A stretch of 64,000 nucleotides of DNA from Ascaphus truei. Its lineage: Eukaryota; Chordata; Amphibia; Anura; Ascaphidae. Where the stretch lies: positions 46,925,789 to 46,989,788 of the forward strand of contig CM071573.1 in the NCBI GenBank assembly GCA_036426205.1, given 5' to 3'. The position numbers were made by a program, and so were the translations under genes. Positions within the stretch are counted from its first letter, which is position 1. Each line of letters starts with the position of its first letter. This document shows, in pieces, positions 10,723 to 23,269 of this stretch. The notes beneath the pieces are model-generated. The model worked only from the letters and a program-made list of their open reading frames with translations, did no database searches and had not been told where the DNA came from.

Positions 10723-13700
10723 CAGGCCATTTCCCTGTTGATAGTATAAACCTGCAATCCTGTAGAATTGATTTGTAATCTCAGCGTAATCCGCCATAAC
10801 AATATATTAAAGCCATCCCTCTGAATGCGATTTTCCATACAAAGTGTCAGATCTTACCTCCACTCTCCTCAGTAATCCTTGCTGCAGAAATATGTCCCAT
10901 ACATCTCTACTTCTTTACCCCAATACTGCAATTAGCAGGGTGGGGCTCTGGTTACCTCCACACAGATAAAAACAACATGGTCAACCCCTTTAATGCCAGA
11001 GGCGGCAACAACACATTGTAGAGCCAAAGCAAAAATCTCCACCCTGATATTAACTCTTTCAGTGCTAAAATCCATTGAAGGCACAATCCCACCCAAAAGG
11101 ACACATGTGCACTATCGAAAAACTCATCATATCATTTCTACTGGGCTATTGTGTGGAAGATGCCATCTGACATCTATAAGGGGAAATCTCAGGGATGCCT
11201 GAGGCTAAAGACCCCATTTCTAACCTAGGAAGTAATTTTCACAGTTCTAGAGAAGATTTTACGCCTATCAATGGGGTGTATCTCTTTTTATTGTGGTGAG
11301 CTGACAGCGAAGGCGTTTTGCCAATAAGAAACGCCATGCATGGATCCTATCAGTGGGGTAGTCAGGCCTGGTGTTGATGGAATGAAGATCTTAGGAGGTT
11401 ATACACTGCACTTGTAGGCCTGGCAGGTGTCGCTATCTAAAAGTAGATGAATGTGTCCCTGCCAAAGTAACCAACTTACCATTCATAGGATGATGCTTCT
11501 AAGCTTCTTACATCTGACAGACTGCTAGTCAATAAGGTTCATAGAACTTCAAACCTGGCACATGTTTTTGACATCCAGTAACTCCTCCCTGTGGTTGCAC
11601 AAGGATACAGAACAAATAGCTTGGAAATGCTGTATTTGCTAAGCAGTGCTAAGGCATCTTGTAGTGTCTATGGCACCATAGCGTGCCTTATAGAAGGGCA
11701 CCGCTGGGTAAATATGGCCCTAACACCTTTCAGTATTTATTAGCAAAATGGCCTTGATACACGGGGGTAACTTACAGTCTATTGCAGTGGTGTGCAAACT
11801 TTTCCCCCTGCGCCCCACTGCCTGCTCGCGCCCCCCCCCCCCCTTACAATGTTTCCAAAATCAAATGACGCAGCGGGGCCATATGACGTTGCGTTGCACA
11901 TCTCACGTGACCCCGTGGCATCATTTGCTTCCACGTTACTATGGCGACGCTTTGCCCGAAGCCGTCGGAGATAAGGTAAGAGGACTTGCAGAGGCCTCAC
12001 ACGCTCCCCCGGCATTTCATTTAAATGCTTTGGGAAAGAGTGCGGGGCCTCTAAGCGCCGCGCCTCCCCCCCAGAAAATCGGGCGCGCCCCCGGTCTATT
12101 GCCTGCTAAATCAGCCAAAGAACCGCACCAACATTCTCAAAAACACACCAAGAGCTCTGTGTCACGGAAAAGCTGCAGCAAAATGAACACAAATTGCGTC
12201 ATTTTTATCTTGCATCTCTGTGTCAATGTATCAAGGTCTTGGCTCGAATTTCTGCCCGTGTGTCATTCTCAAATTTGGGGAGTGACAATAGTCGTCGCAT
12301 GAAACAAATTGTAAGAAGCGATTCTGGTTTCAACCAAAAAAGGCCAGAAAAATACCACATTGCACTTTATCTTGCACTTCCAGATAAAACTGATAAACGA
12401 CGGGGATGAACCATTTCTTGTGGCGTTCTCGCTTCTATCTCAGCCTCAGGAGACAAAGGCGACACACACAAGGGGCGTACGGAAACGGAATAAAACGGGC
12501 AGCGATAAATGCCACATCAATTTTTTTTATTAACACTGATTTTTTTGAATGAAATAAAAACATCGGAAACCCCCAGATTTCACATTAAAATAAACACTGA
12601 AACCCGCAATCGTTAATTATAATAAAATCTATCAGATTATGCGCCACCGAGCAACACTTCAAAAAAAAAATCTTTTATTTGCGTAAAAAAAAAAATCTGC
12701 CAAGTCTGAATTGGCGTGAACGCCCCTGCCTGACATTGTGCGTCACACGGAGGAAACACTTTTACATTGCACACAAACACAAGCGCGTTAACACAAACTT
12801 CTCCCCACTTCCTGGAACACTGTCGGAAGCACCACTGTACGTGGAGATATAATCCAGGATAGAAAGCAGGAAGACACAGGTGATACCTCACATCAGTACA
12901 TGGTTTGGAAAAGTAGACTGAAAGCTGTCATTTGAGTTGAAGGAAACCTTTTTGTTGGATTTAATATTATTTGTGTAAGTGTGTATAACTATTAGCCTTT
13001 AAAGTTGAATGATCATTAATATTAAGTTTGTGTATAAATATGTCCGTATTTTTGTATTGTAAGGTCATTACTTTGATATGTAATATTACTTTAATGCATT
13101 ATATAACTTTTTGTGAAAAACTCAATAAAGAGACTATTGAAAACAAAACAGACTTCTCTTTGAGCTTTCCTTACGTTATTACATCGCCCGCACTTGCGCA
13201 ATTAATGGGATTTTGGGGTGTTGGATAACACTTTTGCAGCCAGACTTGGATAAGTAATCCTGCTGTGTGTTTAACATTTCATCATAGCTTATTTAACGCT
13301 TTAATTTCCAAGGAAGGAGGGCAGGGATTTACTCGGGGTCTCAAACAACAATAGAGGCCTCATCCTGAGCAGTAATTATATGGTGACATTTAGTGACAGT
13401 TATCTGGGGCCCTCCTCTCCTTCCTAAAATCGCTCTCACTTCTGCTATTCACATTGAGAGATGGAAGGAATCATAATGTGCTTCTAACCTCTTCATTGCT
13501 GAATTCTGTCAGATATTTATTGTGCTAAATTCAACAGCACAGAACTACATCAGAGTATGTTCTTATTGCTGCACTGTGCTAGATCAGTAATATACAGGGC
13601 GAGGTCGCAGGTGGCTTCTCGCAGCAAATATCTCTGAGACATTTTTCTGTAAACTCTGAAATGTCCCATACATTTAGAGTTCTGCATAAAACATTGTTAT

Positions 13701-15129
13701 ACAATATAGCAACTAAAAATACCCCTTGTGAGCACATTCACACGTCTCAGACAGTTCTTCAACCCCCCTGCTTTTCCCCATTATCTCCTAGCATACAATG
13801 CTTCCACTGCAGCCAGGGATTCTGGGTAATGACATGCAATTGAGCTCACAGCGTCACTCTTCACCTCTCATCCATTTTTACATAAGCTGTGTAATGCAGA
13901 AGGCATACGCTTTTCAGCACAGCTTGGGTTAAAGAAGTGAAGAGCCAGTAACCCTTCTCGCAAGCAGCTGTTATGACCTTTTGGGTTTCATCAGTGTGTG
14001 AGGCAGGTTATACTGGTTTTGCAATGTGATCAGATATAATATACAATAACTCCATCACATCATAACTATTTCTCAATTCTAAACTCACATTGCCCAACTC
14101 TTCCTAGTTATCAGGAGAATCCCTGGTAAAGGTTTATTTGTGCTACTTTCTCCCTGGTAATATCGCTCCCGTTCCAATGAAGGGACAGGACTCGTATCGT
14201 CCCAAATCCACCTGCTGGGAAACGTGTCCATGTTCCTCAGAACCGCTCCTGGGTATCTGGCGTCAGGTCCTAACCTTAGTTCCATAAATTAAGACACAAC
14301 TTTGTGCAAAAAAACCCCAAAAAAACCTCCTTCACATTTATTAAACCAGGAATCCCCTTAGAAGCCATAGATAAATCTGCTGCCATTTTGTGCAGTCAGA
14401 AGGCGGAGGGGTCTATAGATCAGAGTCTCTGCTGCCAAAGAACAACACCAGATCTATAAATGAAAATGGGCCCCACTGAAAGCAAAGGGGTTTTCCCTGC
14501 GATAAATCTGGTGCTGGGTTTCTGCACTGAATGTTCTGCAGTTTTGAAGCTGGGAGATTTTAACATTTGGCACAAAGGCTGCACTTCTATCAAAGGAACA
14601 CATCCCATTCCTTTCAATCCCATTCTTTTTCTTTGACAAATCTGTTAGCCATTTGTGCAGACTTTGTGACACACAGATCCCATAGTTATTACCACATTCT
14701 CCCAGCAACAAAACAGACGCGTAACTGGAGAGAGAGGGAAAAAAATCAAAACAAAAAAAACACCAAAAATGACACCAGATTATCAACAAAAAAAAGGATC
14801 CTCTTTTACATTTCCTATAGTTTGTGTTTTTTGCACCAGTGTAGCAGCCACAAGACACTGAACAATAAATGTATCCAATGCATCTTCGTATCAAGGCAGA
14901 TGTGGAGCAATTCTAGGGCCAAAAAAACAAAGCAATGACAAATACAACCCTGCTCAAATCGAATGTTTCCCATCCGATGTCCCCTGAAGTGGACCAGTCT
15001 TCCCTTGGTACAATTAGCTCATCATCATTTCTATGTGACACTAAAATAAGCAGAAACTTAGTGACCGGAGAAAACACGTCTCCCTTTCCCCGTGTTCCCC
15101 GCTGAGCCTCACGTCTCCCTCATTCTCAC
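10723..15129. other. Intergenic stretch, little recognised
   Basis: I see no exon with splice sites. A possible truncated hAT-type end (CAGTGGTGTGCAAACTTTT, 11786) precedes a C-rich run at 11829 and GC-rich DNA to about 12110. 12530-12700 has poly-T and poly-A runs. The rest is unremarkable single-copy-looking DNA. Confidence 0.35.
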
Positions 15130-15245
15130 CTTACAGAAAGGGTGCTGAGCCTCGGGTGGGTGAGATCTGCCTCATGTACCGGCCTCTCTTCCTCTCTGTG
15201 CTGCTCCCCTCACTTCTGTCTCACTCATTTCCTGGATGCACTGTA
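15130..15245 (-). other. Candidate ITPRIP 5' noncoding exon
   Basis: On the minus strand a purine-rich, stop-containing stretch ends CTTTCTGTAAG followed by GTGAGAATG, a near-perfect splice donor at 15129-15130. It lies 6.9 kb upstream of the ITPRIP coding exon on the same strand, where a noncoding first exon would be expected. No transcript evidence is available and the 5' edge is a guess. Confidence 0.25.
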
Positions 15246-15939
15246 GTTGTTTCCTCCATGTAAGCACAGAGCGGCAGGCTGCTCTTTTCTGCCTTTCGGG
15301 TTCTCTTAAGGTGGAACGCCTGAGTGCAGGAAGGCTGCAGCCAGCTAGGACAAAGAATGCAGGGGTTAATTATACAAGCCATGCCTGAGGACCTCTTCAC
15401 TGCCAGATGGGCCAGCTTTGCTTGCAATGCAGACCTCTCTGGCAGTGAAGGGGTTACTGGAACTTTTTATATACCACAATATACCTCCGGGTTTTGTTAT
15501 TGTAATATCGCTGTTGCCACTGTATTGCGTTACAGAATTGCAGTCCTAAGTGTAATTTAAATTATAATATTAATACGGTTAATACCAAACCTGCTGAGCT
15601 GTAGCAGTAGCGCATTACAAGTGCCTCCTTAACGGGTGAGGCAGTGGTTGCAACATCTGTATTTTTTTTTTACATAGATTGGACACAGTGAATGTTTTGT
15701 AGCTGCAAACAGCTCAGGGCTTTGTATAGTAGTTTTAGCCTCTCTTGTTACTGGAACTTCTGCAGTTTCAGGCGCTCCAGTTCCTCGGGGGTTAACACGC
15801 AGAACTTTGCCAATCTCCGGATCTTTAAAGACACAGAAGCTCTTGTATTAAAGTCTCCCAGCTATAGAAGAACTGCAGCAACAGTGCCAAGTATCTCAAA
15901 GTGCAAGGGGAGGTTCATTGTTCAATAAATCTGGTGCGG

Positions 15940-15942
<3 letters not shown>

Positions 15943-15982
<40 letters not shown>

Positions 15983-16026
15983 CACACCACAACACCAGTC
16001 GACACAACACACACCACACACCATCA

Positions 16027-16058
<32 letters not shown>
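15943..16058. repeat. (CA)n microsatellite, interrupted
   Basis: Two long CA runs separated by about 45 bases of imperfect CACAACAC sequence. Confidence 0.9.
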
Positions 16059-16064
<6 letters not shown>

Positions 16065-17793
16065 GCAGCTTGGAGATTTTGATATATGACCCCAAATTCT
16101 TGAAACCCTCGTGTGGCTTTTGCAAACTTAGTGCCTTGCGATGGCGACGACGATGCAACGTCGCTCCGAAACAAATACATTGACTCCGTCGCAAGTGCTT
16201 ATAGTAAGCGCGACGGTGATGGAGCATCCAAAAATTTTGAAGCCGGGTAAATTTGATTTTTTTTAGAGACAGTCGCCACATGTACTGTCTCTAAACCAAT
16301 GAAATTGTGCGACCCGCCCCCTTAGTGACGTCATCGGTCGTGTCGCCAGCACTATAAGCGCGTCCTTATTCAACTCTTTAGTGTCATAGGATACATTTTG
16401 CACCAACCGCCTGTAAATGGCCCAGCGATGAAGCAAAAGCACTTGTCCATTTAACATCCTCGGATCCATTTTTAATATGCATCAAGAAACATACATTTCT
16501 ATGTATATATTTCTGATACCTCTCCCAGACGAGCCTTTCTGATTTCTGATACCTTAGGCAGAAAAATGATTGTTAAGTCTATTTTCTCTTCTGGAGAGAA
16601 TGTGTGGACTAGTAGTGCACATTGTATTAGATAAATGTATAGATGAGTTCTCTGCCAGGATAAGGCGCTGTACCATGCCGGACCTTCCATGGACAACTTT
16701 CAAAGTAGGAACCTGCATGTACAAAGTGGCACATTCATATCATCATGTAGCTATCCCAGGAATGCTGCCCATTACAGGGGACAAGTCGCGCAAGCAAAAT
16801 AAGCTTGCATAGGAATGTACACACATGGCGTTGTGTCCTTGTCACAGCTGAAATACCAGTAATGGCAAAGAAACATGCCTCAAAATTAGGCAATACGGAC
16901 TATAATCGCACAAAAACACTGACTGCATTGGGATGAGAGAACATAAATCAGGGAGAAAATGGTACTTGTGATAAATGAGAGAGATGTTTAGTTGGCAGGT
17001 ACAGGAGGCCCTCATCTTGCACAATAACGGGAGTATTATATAATGGAGCACACTGATAAGTGTCCACACTATGAAGTATTGTGTTATAACATGGTCCGTA
17101 GCCTTGTCTCGGTTCAGTGCACGCCACGCCACGAAACACTGGCGGCGACCGTGGCCGTGCGATCCCACATACTCTACTCTCACCGCCGGCCCACTCCCTC
17201 ACTTCCTGATCGTCAGCTGCTCTTCCTGTGTTTAAGGCCACTTGTTAATAAGGAAAAAATGTTTCCTCTTTTCTATTTGTCCCATGGCCGTCTGAAGGGA
17301 AGCTCATTGCATACTGCCAGAACTAAACGCGAAATGCACTTCTATTAACCTCCACCAAGACGTATGAGGTGTCATGTCTGCTGTGCGTGATTAAAACCCT
17401 TCTCCTACCACAGGCGCTTGTACAGTAACATATTGCAAAGGTGTGTCACATCCAAAGTGGCTGACTCATGCTTTCATAGTTACAGCTGAAAAATGAAACG
17501 CTTCTGCAGAGAGGTTAATAGATTAACTGCGTTTTCCTCTGATTGGGGTGTGTTAGTGCGAGTGAACTGCTGCTTTAAAGGTTATGGCAGCCATCAAACT
17601 GCACCTGAAATATCAGGAAAACAACACGCAAATGATAGCACACCAACACACAGCTACTGTACACGCTAAAAACTGCCATCTGCTTGATTCAGATTGAAAG
17701 GCATATGCATGAAGACTTGAACACACAGAAGTTGATGATATACCCCTTATTCCTCTGGCGCAGAAAAGTTTAATTGCAATGTGTAAACATCAT
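16059..17793. other. Intergenic stretch with a CpG-rich repeat fragment
   Basis: 16120-16360 carries GCGACG-type CpG-rich DNA ending in CGCCAGCACTATAAGCGCG, which resembles the TTATAGTG ends of the MITE at 19529 and may be a diverged relative. The remainder has no recognised feature. Confidence 0.3.
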
Positions 17794-17797
17794 TTAA

Positions 17798-19025
17798 AGC
17801 TACAGTTCAAGCTGACTTTAAAAAAAAAAAATATATATATATATTTTCCCCCATTCAATATGTGCATCAATACAATCTGCACACTGACACGTGATTAAAT
17901 AACCTGCTCTGGGTTATTTAATTCAGTTCTTGCACCGCATTATGGGCAATGTAGTCCTGAAATATGATTGACTGGGCAGTTACTAGATACAATTGGTTCA
18001 CTGCTAGAAAGAGGGTGGGGCTCAAGAGCCAGAGCCTATCAGAAGAGGAAGGGGGCTTTCACTTTGGAAATGCTTCCTACATTAGAAATAAAACAAGAAA
18101 CAAAGAAGTCCAGAGCAACATCCAATGTGACAAAAATACATAGTGAAATACCTATATATCTCTTGCAAAGGGGTCATTTAGTTAACCCTCTGGCCAAAGC
18201 GTATAAACCTGCGATCCACTTTCAATGCATGACCAGTTCGCAGGTCCTAACACTAACTGATTAAAATCGTTATTTACCTCTATAATTAAGAGGAAGGATG
18301 GTCCAGGCATTGAACCTGTCACAACCAGCTGCATGAAAAGAAAACCTGCTTACTTGGAAAGTGGGGAGGGGCGAGCTTTAAACCCTGGGTGGGAGGAGCC
18401 ACTAACCTCCAAAACAGATGAGAGCAGCTGGACAAAGTTAACAAACACACATATACCCAGCTAGCTCTTAGAAACCCCCCAAAATTACCACCATATATAT
18501 ATATGTATATAAGTGTCAAAAGGAGTGCTACTGGGCGTGGCTAATTGTATAAAAGAAACAAAGAGGTCATGAAAAGAAAACCTGCTTACTTGGAGAGCTT
18601 GCTGGGTATCTGTGTGTTTGTTAACTTTGTCCAGCTGGTCTCAGATGTTTTGGAGGTTAGTGTCTCCTCCCTCCCAGGGTTTAAGCTCACCCCTCCCCAC
18701 TTCCAAGTAAGCAGGTTTTCTTTTCATGCTGCTGGTTGTTACAGGTTCAATGCCAGGACCATCCTGCCTCTAATTATAGAGGTAAATAAGGATTTTAATC
18801 AGTTAGTGTTAGGACCTGCGAACTGGTCATGCCTTGAAAGTGGCTCGCAGGCTTTTATGCTTTGGCCAAAGGGTTAACTAAATGACCCTTTTTCAAGAGA
18901 TATATAGGTATTTCACAGTGTATTTTTTAATTTTTTTTAATGCTACAAGTATTTTCTCATAGTAGAGAACTTATTTATTTTAAAAAAAAAACACACACAT
19001 GTAGGATATTGCTTGAACTGCTGCT
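17798..19025. mobile_element. TTAA-flanked nonautonomous DNA transposon
   Basis: The left end AGCTACAGTTCAAGC and right end GCTTGAACTGCTGCT are inverted repeats differing at one position, each next to TTAA (17794-17797 and 19026-19029). A sister element with the same type of ends lies at 55825-56285. TTAA duplication is typical of piggyBac and Kolobok groups. A palindromic repeat (18140-18921) occupies its middle. No transposase is encoded. Confidence 0.65.
18140..18921. repeat. Long inverted repeat, arms about 330 bp
   Basis: Arms about 18140-18478 and 18597-18921 are imperfect reverse complements around a spacer of about 118 bp containing GGAGTGCTACTGGGCGTGG. Markers such as CCTGCTTACTTGGA and AACTTTGTCCAGCTGG appear in both. 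One arm plus the spacer recurs at 50236-50690, so this is a dispersed family and not a unique palindrome. Confidence 0.75.
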
Positions 19026-19183
19026 TTAATAGGCTGAAGTGGTTACCAACAGTGCACAGAATCTGAGAACATGTTGCAGCCCTAAAGTACAAAAATGACA
19101 GTCTTGTGGTGAAGCACTGTCACCTAGTGTACATAATGGGTTATTACAATAAGACAATGATTCCTTTTCCAAATGTATGTATG

Positions 19184-19375
19184 TACAGTGGCAAGAGAAC
19201 GGTTGCGAACCCCAATGATAATTACGGAAATTCCATTGTTTTTCCATGATAACCTTCTTGAATCAAAACCAGTCTTTTCTTAAATATCCAATAGGGTTTA
19301 TATTAACTAATTCCATGTCTTTTGAAACAAAATGATGTATGAATTAGACAAACAATAAGTAATTAAGAGTTAGGT
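19184..19375. mobile_element. Tc1/mariner terminal remnant
   Basis: TACAGTGGCAAGAGAACGG is a typical Tc1-like terminus. A piece of matching transposase occurs at 20603-20712 after unrelated insertions, suggesting one broken element. Confidence 0.5.
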
Positions 19376-19528
19376 TATGTATGTATAGCTTTATTTATAT
19401 AGCGCCAAAAGTGTACTCAGCGCTTCACAAAGAATACAGTATAGGGAGTTATAATAATACAATAAGCAAAAATAATACAATAAGACAATAGGAAAGGAAA
19501 TCCGCGCCCCGAAGAGTTTACAATCTAA
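19376..19528 (-). repeat. LINE/SINE-type 3' tail, reverse orientation
   Basis: CTTTATTTATATAGCGCCAAAAG through GAAGAGTTTACAATCTAAG is the reverse complement of the GATTGTAAGCTCT...GCGCTAT tail family seen at 4637 and 10622. It is interrupted by the MITE at 19529 and ends just beyond it. Confidence 0.65.
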
Positions 19529-19661
19529 GGCCGTGCTTATAGTGACGGCGACGTGAAGTCGCCCAAAAACAAAAGCATTGCCGCCGCCGCAATAACTTTC
19601 GCCGGTGGCGACGGCTGACGTCACCCATCGTATCGCCGACGGCGGCACTATAGGCAAAGCC
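19529..19661. mobile_element. 133-bp MITE with TAA duplication (Harbinger-like)
   Basis: The ends GGCCGTGCTTATAGTG and CACTATAGGCAAAGCC are inverted repeats, flanked by TAA at 19526-19528 and 19662-19664. The interior is rich in GCGACG. It inserted into the repeat tail that precedes it. Confidence 0.65.
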
Positions 19662-19664
19662 TAA

Positions 19665-20602
19665 GTGGTTTGATGGAAGACTTACAGAGACGGCAGGTGA
19701 GGGAATAAAAGTGCTGTAGATGGCACTGCTTGGTCACAATTGTTGGTAGGAGTGTGGGTGTGGGACAATACTCCTCAAAAATCCAGAAGGAGCAGGATCA
19801 CCTCAGAAAAGAGAAATCAATAATGTGTACACTGTATCTAACAATGAAGAAATTGTAGCACTAATCTTGGGTCATATGTCAGCCCACTTACTAGAAAGTA
19901 AGAATAATAAAGCTCATCCAATCTGTGGCAAGTGTTTCTTCTTAATGCTGTTATTGCTTGTGATCCCCAGGGATATATGGGTACAGGTTTCTCCAGGATA
20001 CACTTACATGCATACGGATATTCCCTCAGGATGAGAAAAGAGGAGACATAGTGCCATCCAGTACAGACAAAAAAGTTTTAGTTGGTAAACATGTACACTC
20101 AGTACTCACACTTTGTGCATGTATAACAGCCAATGTTTAAAAGGGTTCACAGCTGGGCTTGAGTCTCTGGTGCAATGTTGGGGCTTCAGATGATATCTGC
20201 TGCAGCAGTCCTCTAGGTATTGCGAGGATACCCCTTCTTCACCGCTCCACCCGCTCTCCTCGTCGGCTTCCCCGGTGTCTGACGTCACCTCCGGTAGTGC
20301 TCCCCGCCTCAGGTAACGTTTGGTCCGATGGAGTAGTGGAACCACAGGTACTCTGCCTCTAACTGCTCCTCACCAGAGGTTGTGAGCAATTTTTACGAGA
20401 AACTATCACCTATATTTATATATATTTCTATCCATTCTCTTTTTTAATTAATGTGATTAGTGTGGAAGCGCCGTCAATTATTTTGGTGTGTGGTGTGGGA
20501 CAACAGTCATGAGTGCAGGCTATTGGGATGCTTGATATGTGTGGCGAGTTTTAAGGTTAGTCAGTATTAACTCAGATAGGTGGAAACACATAATACCACG
20601 AT
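19665..20602. other. Unassigned stretch inside the broken Tc1 locus
   Basis: I recognise no coding or repeat structure. It separates the Tc1 terminus from the transposase remnant, so part of it is probably inserted DNA. Confidence 0.3.
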
Positions 20603-20712
20603 CAAAAGAAATCTCTGATGATTTCAGAAATGCAGTTATTGATGCTCATCAGTCTTGAAATGGTTACAAACCCATTTCTAAGGATTTGGGGCTACACCAA
20701 TCCACTGTCATT
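20603..20712 (+). pseudogene. Tc1-like transposase fragment (N-terminal helix-turn-helix)
   Basis: One frame reads EISDDFRNAVIDAHQS, a stop, then NGYKPISKDLGLHQSTV, a typical Tc1 transposase DNA-binding segment. The catalytic domain is absent and one stop interrupts the fragment. Confidence 0.6.
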
Positions 20713-20908
20713 CTACCCAGGAGCGGTCATACTACCAAAATCTCTCCAAAACCAAACCGGTCTTTCGTTCGCCAGCAGCAGAGGTTTGCTTCTTGTTGAA
20801 AACTTCCCCAAAATCCTAGTGTACGAGGGTAAGGCCATCGGGGAGAGATACAGACGACAGCGGTAAGTCAGAGCTGGGACGAGATACAGACAAGCAAGTC
20901 CCATGACA

Positions 20909-21334
20909 TCACTGGCTCCAGGTGGTCACTTGCCCCGGTAACCAGTCGCCAGTAGGGTTGTGGGCACGCAACCAAGGGAGCTCTAATACTATAGGTGCTG
21001 AGCGTGCATTGATTACCATGAAAGGGAGTAGCTCCTTATGTAGAACTCCGATGTTCACTATCAGGGGAAGGTACTCCTGGATGATGGTACCGGGTCCTAG
21101 GTGTCTTCCGTCGAGTGCTGCAATCACTAGCGGAATCTCCAAAGAGCGAAGGGGAAATGTGTGCTGTTTGGCGAACGAAAGATCGAGGAAGTTACCGGCT
21201 GCTCCGGAATCCACAAAGGCCTGAGTAGAGACTGAGGCCGAACCCCATGAGAGGTAAACCGGTAGAAGAATCCGGGAAGGCACAGCGGGAGAAGGGATGG
21301 TAGCGATGTCCAGCGAATGTTCTTCCAACCTCAC
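20909..21334 (-). pseudogene. Ty3/Gypsy aspartic protease fragment
   Basis: About 141 open residues hold a retropepsin active-site motif, FVDSGAAGNFLD, followed by IPLVIAALDGRHLGPG and IVLELPWLRAHNPTGDW. This pattern is seen in chromovirus-type Gypsy Pol. It is a different lineage from the Gmr1-like element at 23-28 kb, whose protease reads LIDTGSES. No reverse transcriptase or integrase follows on this strand, so it is a truncated relic. Confidence 0.7.
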
Positions 21335-21824
21335 TGGACACAGGCGTTTTCCCGGCGTTTGAATCGCTGACCCCGTAACCCTCTAGCCGGGCCCACGTGA
21401 CCCGGCTGTTGTCGCGAGTGGGCTCCTGGATGTCACTTTGGATGAACCCGCCGACTCGCCACTCCCACCATTTTTTTCCAGCCTCGAGCCCCGTCTGGCA
21501 AGGACAAATACTTACCCCCCCACTCCCCAACTGCCGCCGTGACAGAGGCAACCTGGTTTTTCCTTTGTGAAAGTACATCGACTTCACACTGCAACATAAC
21601 AATGATAAATTTTAACAATATTCATAGGCAATATACTAGTAGCAAACAATAGTGACTGTTAATTCTACTCGTTGAGCAAAACATGTGGCCAAACACTAAT
21701 TACATGCTAACACTTCTCATCAAGGGGAAAATTTCCAACCGGGAGCAGAATGTCCGCGCTCTCTCCCTGCTGTCATTTAAATCCCCCCCCACCCCCTGGT
21801 TGCTCTACCCCCACGCTCACGCTG

Positions 21825-21995
21825 GCGGAAAAAAGAGCGGCCAGGGAGCTGAGGGAGGGCCTTGCCCCCCGATCACGCCGGCGGAATAGAGAGTGGTCAG
21901 GGAGCCGAGGGAGGGCCTTGCCCCCTGGTCATGCCAGCGGAAAAGAGAGTGGCCAGGGAGGGCCATGCCCCCCCGGTCATGGCGCTCCCCGCCTA
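21825..21995. repeat. Minisatellite, about 65-70-bp unit
   Basis: About three GC-rich copies of a unit containing GGCGGAA, AGAGTGG(C/T)CAGGGAG and GGGCCTTGCCCCC. It has open frames on both strands but no protein similarity. Confidence 0.7.
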
Positions 21996-22012
21996 GGCGG
22001 CTAGGGGGGCTG

Positions 22013-22802
22013 CTCTCTAGACACTTGTCGTAAGTATTGTTCATGGTCCTCTGATTCTGAGGGCCACTGGTTGTGATTTCTGTGTTCCTCATATATAAAG
22101 TATTGTTATTTAAAAGATACGTTTCCCGCTGCATTGTCTGACCCTAGCCTGGTCCCTCGCCGGCTGAATATTCTTTCTTATGCACAGGGGAGGTGGACTC
22201 AGGCCCCTGTCCTAGTAACTACATATTAATACATCTAGGGAAATAGAGGGGTTATAAATATATATATATTCTCCTGTCTACAAAACCACTGCAAACAATT
22301 GCTAGAACTGCACCACATTTGAATCGGGTTTATTTTTTTATCAACATGGTGATATTTTTTCTCCAATTTTGCTGGATTTTTGCAGCCTAGAGAATTGAAG
22401 AATAAGAGACCCGTATGTCCTTCGAAAAATTCTACATGAGAGAATAGTATTATTATTTAGGATTATTATTGTTACTTCTCTGTAGCCACAATAATTTATA
22501 TGCTTTGCTAGTTAGCAATAGGTCACTTCTACTACCAAGTGCCATGCTTCTAATAAAGCCATGTTTTTGTGAATGAAACTTGGCTGGGCACCGAGTGTGT
22601 GGAGAAGAAGAGTTCTGTGTCAGTAGTGCCAGGCAGAACAATGCAGGCTCAGAACATCACTGCCCTTGGGACCTGACATTCTTCTATGTGCCAACCACTA
22701 GTATATAAGCCTGGGATTCCCCCGCACAGATCTGGTCTGTGAGAGCAGAGGTGGATCTACAAACATATAAATGTATCCCAGGAAATACAATGCTTACAGG
22801 CA
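22013..22802. other. Unassigned noncoding stretch
   Basis: No exon or element end recognised. Confidence 0.35.
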
Positions 22803-23126
22803 GCCACGCTACTGATCCCAGACCCTTTGCCACACTACCAATTGCAGACCCTCTGCCACGCTGCCGATCCCAGACCCTCTGCCACGCTACCGTTCCCAGA
22901 CCCTCAGACACGCTACCATTCCCAGACCTTCGGCCACGTTGCCGTTCCCAGACCCTCTGCCACGCTACCAGTCCCAGACCCTCTGCCACGCTACCAGTCC
23001 CAGACCCTCTGCCACGCTACCAGTCCCAGACCCTCTGCCACCCTATGGGTCCCAGAGCCTCTGCCATGCCAACGTTCTCAGACCCTCTGCCACGCTGCCG
23101 ATCCCAGACTCTCTACCATGCTACCC
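22803..23126. repeat. Minisatellite, 26-bp unit, about 12 copies
   Basis: Tandem copies of a unit close to GCCACGCTACCAGTCCCAGA plus CCCTCT. The central three copies are nearly identical and the outer ones more diverged. Because the unit is not a multiple of three and lacks stops, several frames stay open; these are not genes. Confidence 0.9.
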
Positions 23127-23269
23127 TTTGTAACGGTACATTTACTGACTGGCCGTATTAACCGTTTTGCTTGTCTTTTTCTTGCTTATGTTTATTTTTT
23201 CAAGGGGCATCTGTTTTAGGTTTTGCAGCCAGTAGTAGTGTAGAAATCTTAGAAACCCCACCGATAGAG

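Noticed and set aside
11748..12302. 184-codon plus-strand frame
   Set aside because: Spans a C run and a CpG-rich repeat fragment; no recognisable domain, splice sites or conserved start.
22739..23219. Overlapping frames of 130-140 codons with PDPLPRYQSQTLCH-type repeats
   Set aside because: Translation of the 26-bp minisatellite in different frames; no start context, exon signals or similarity.
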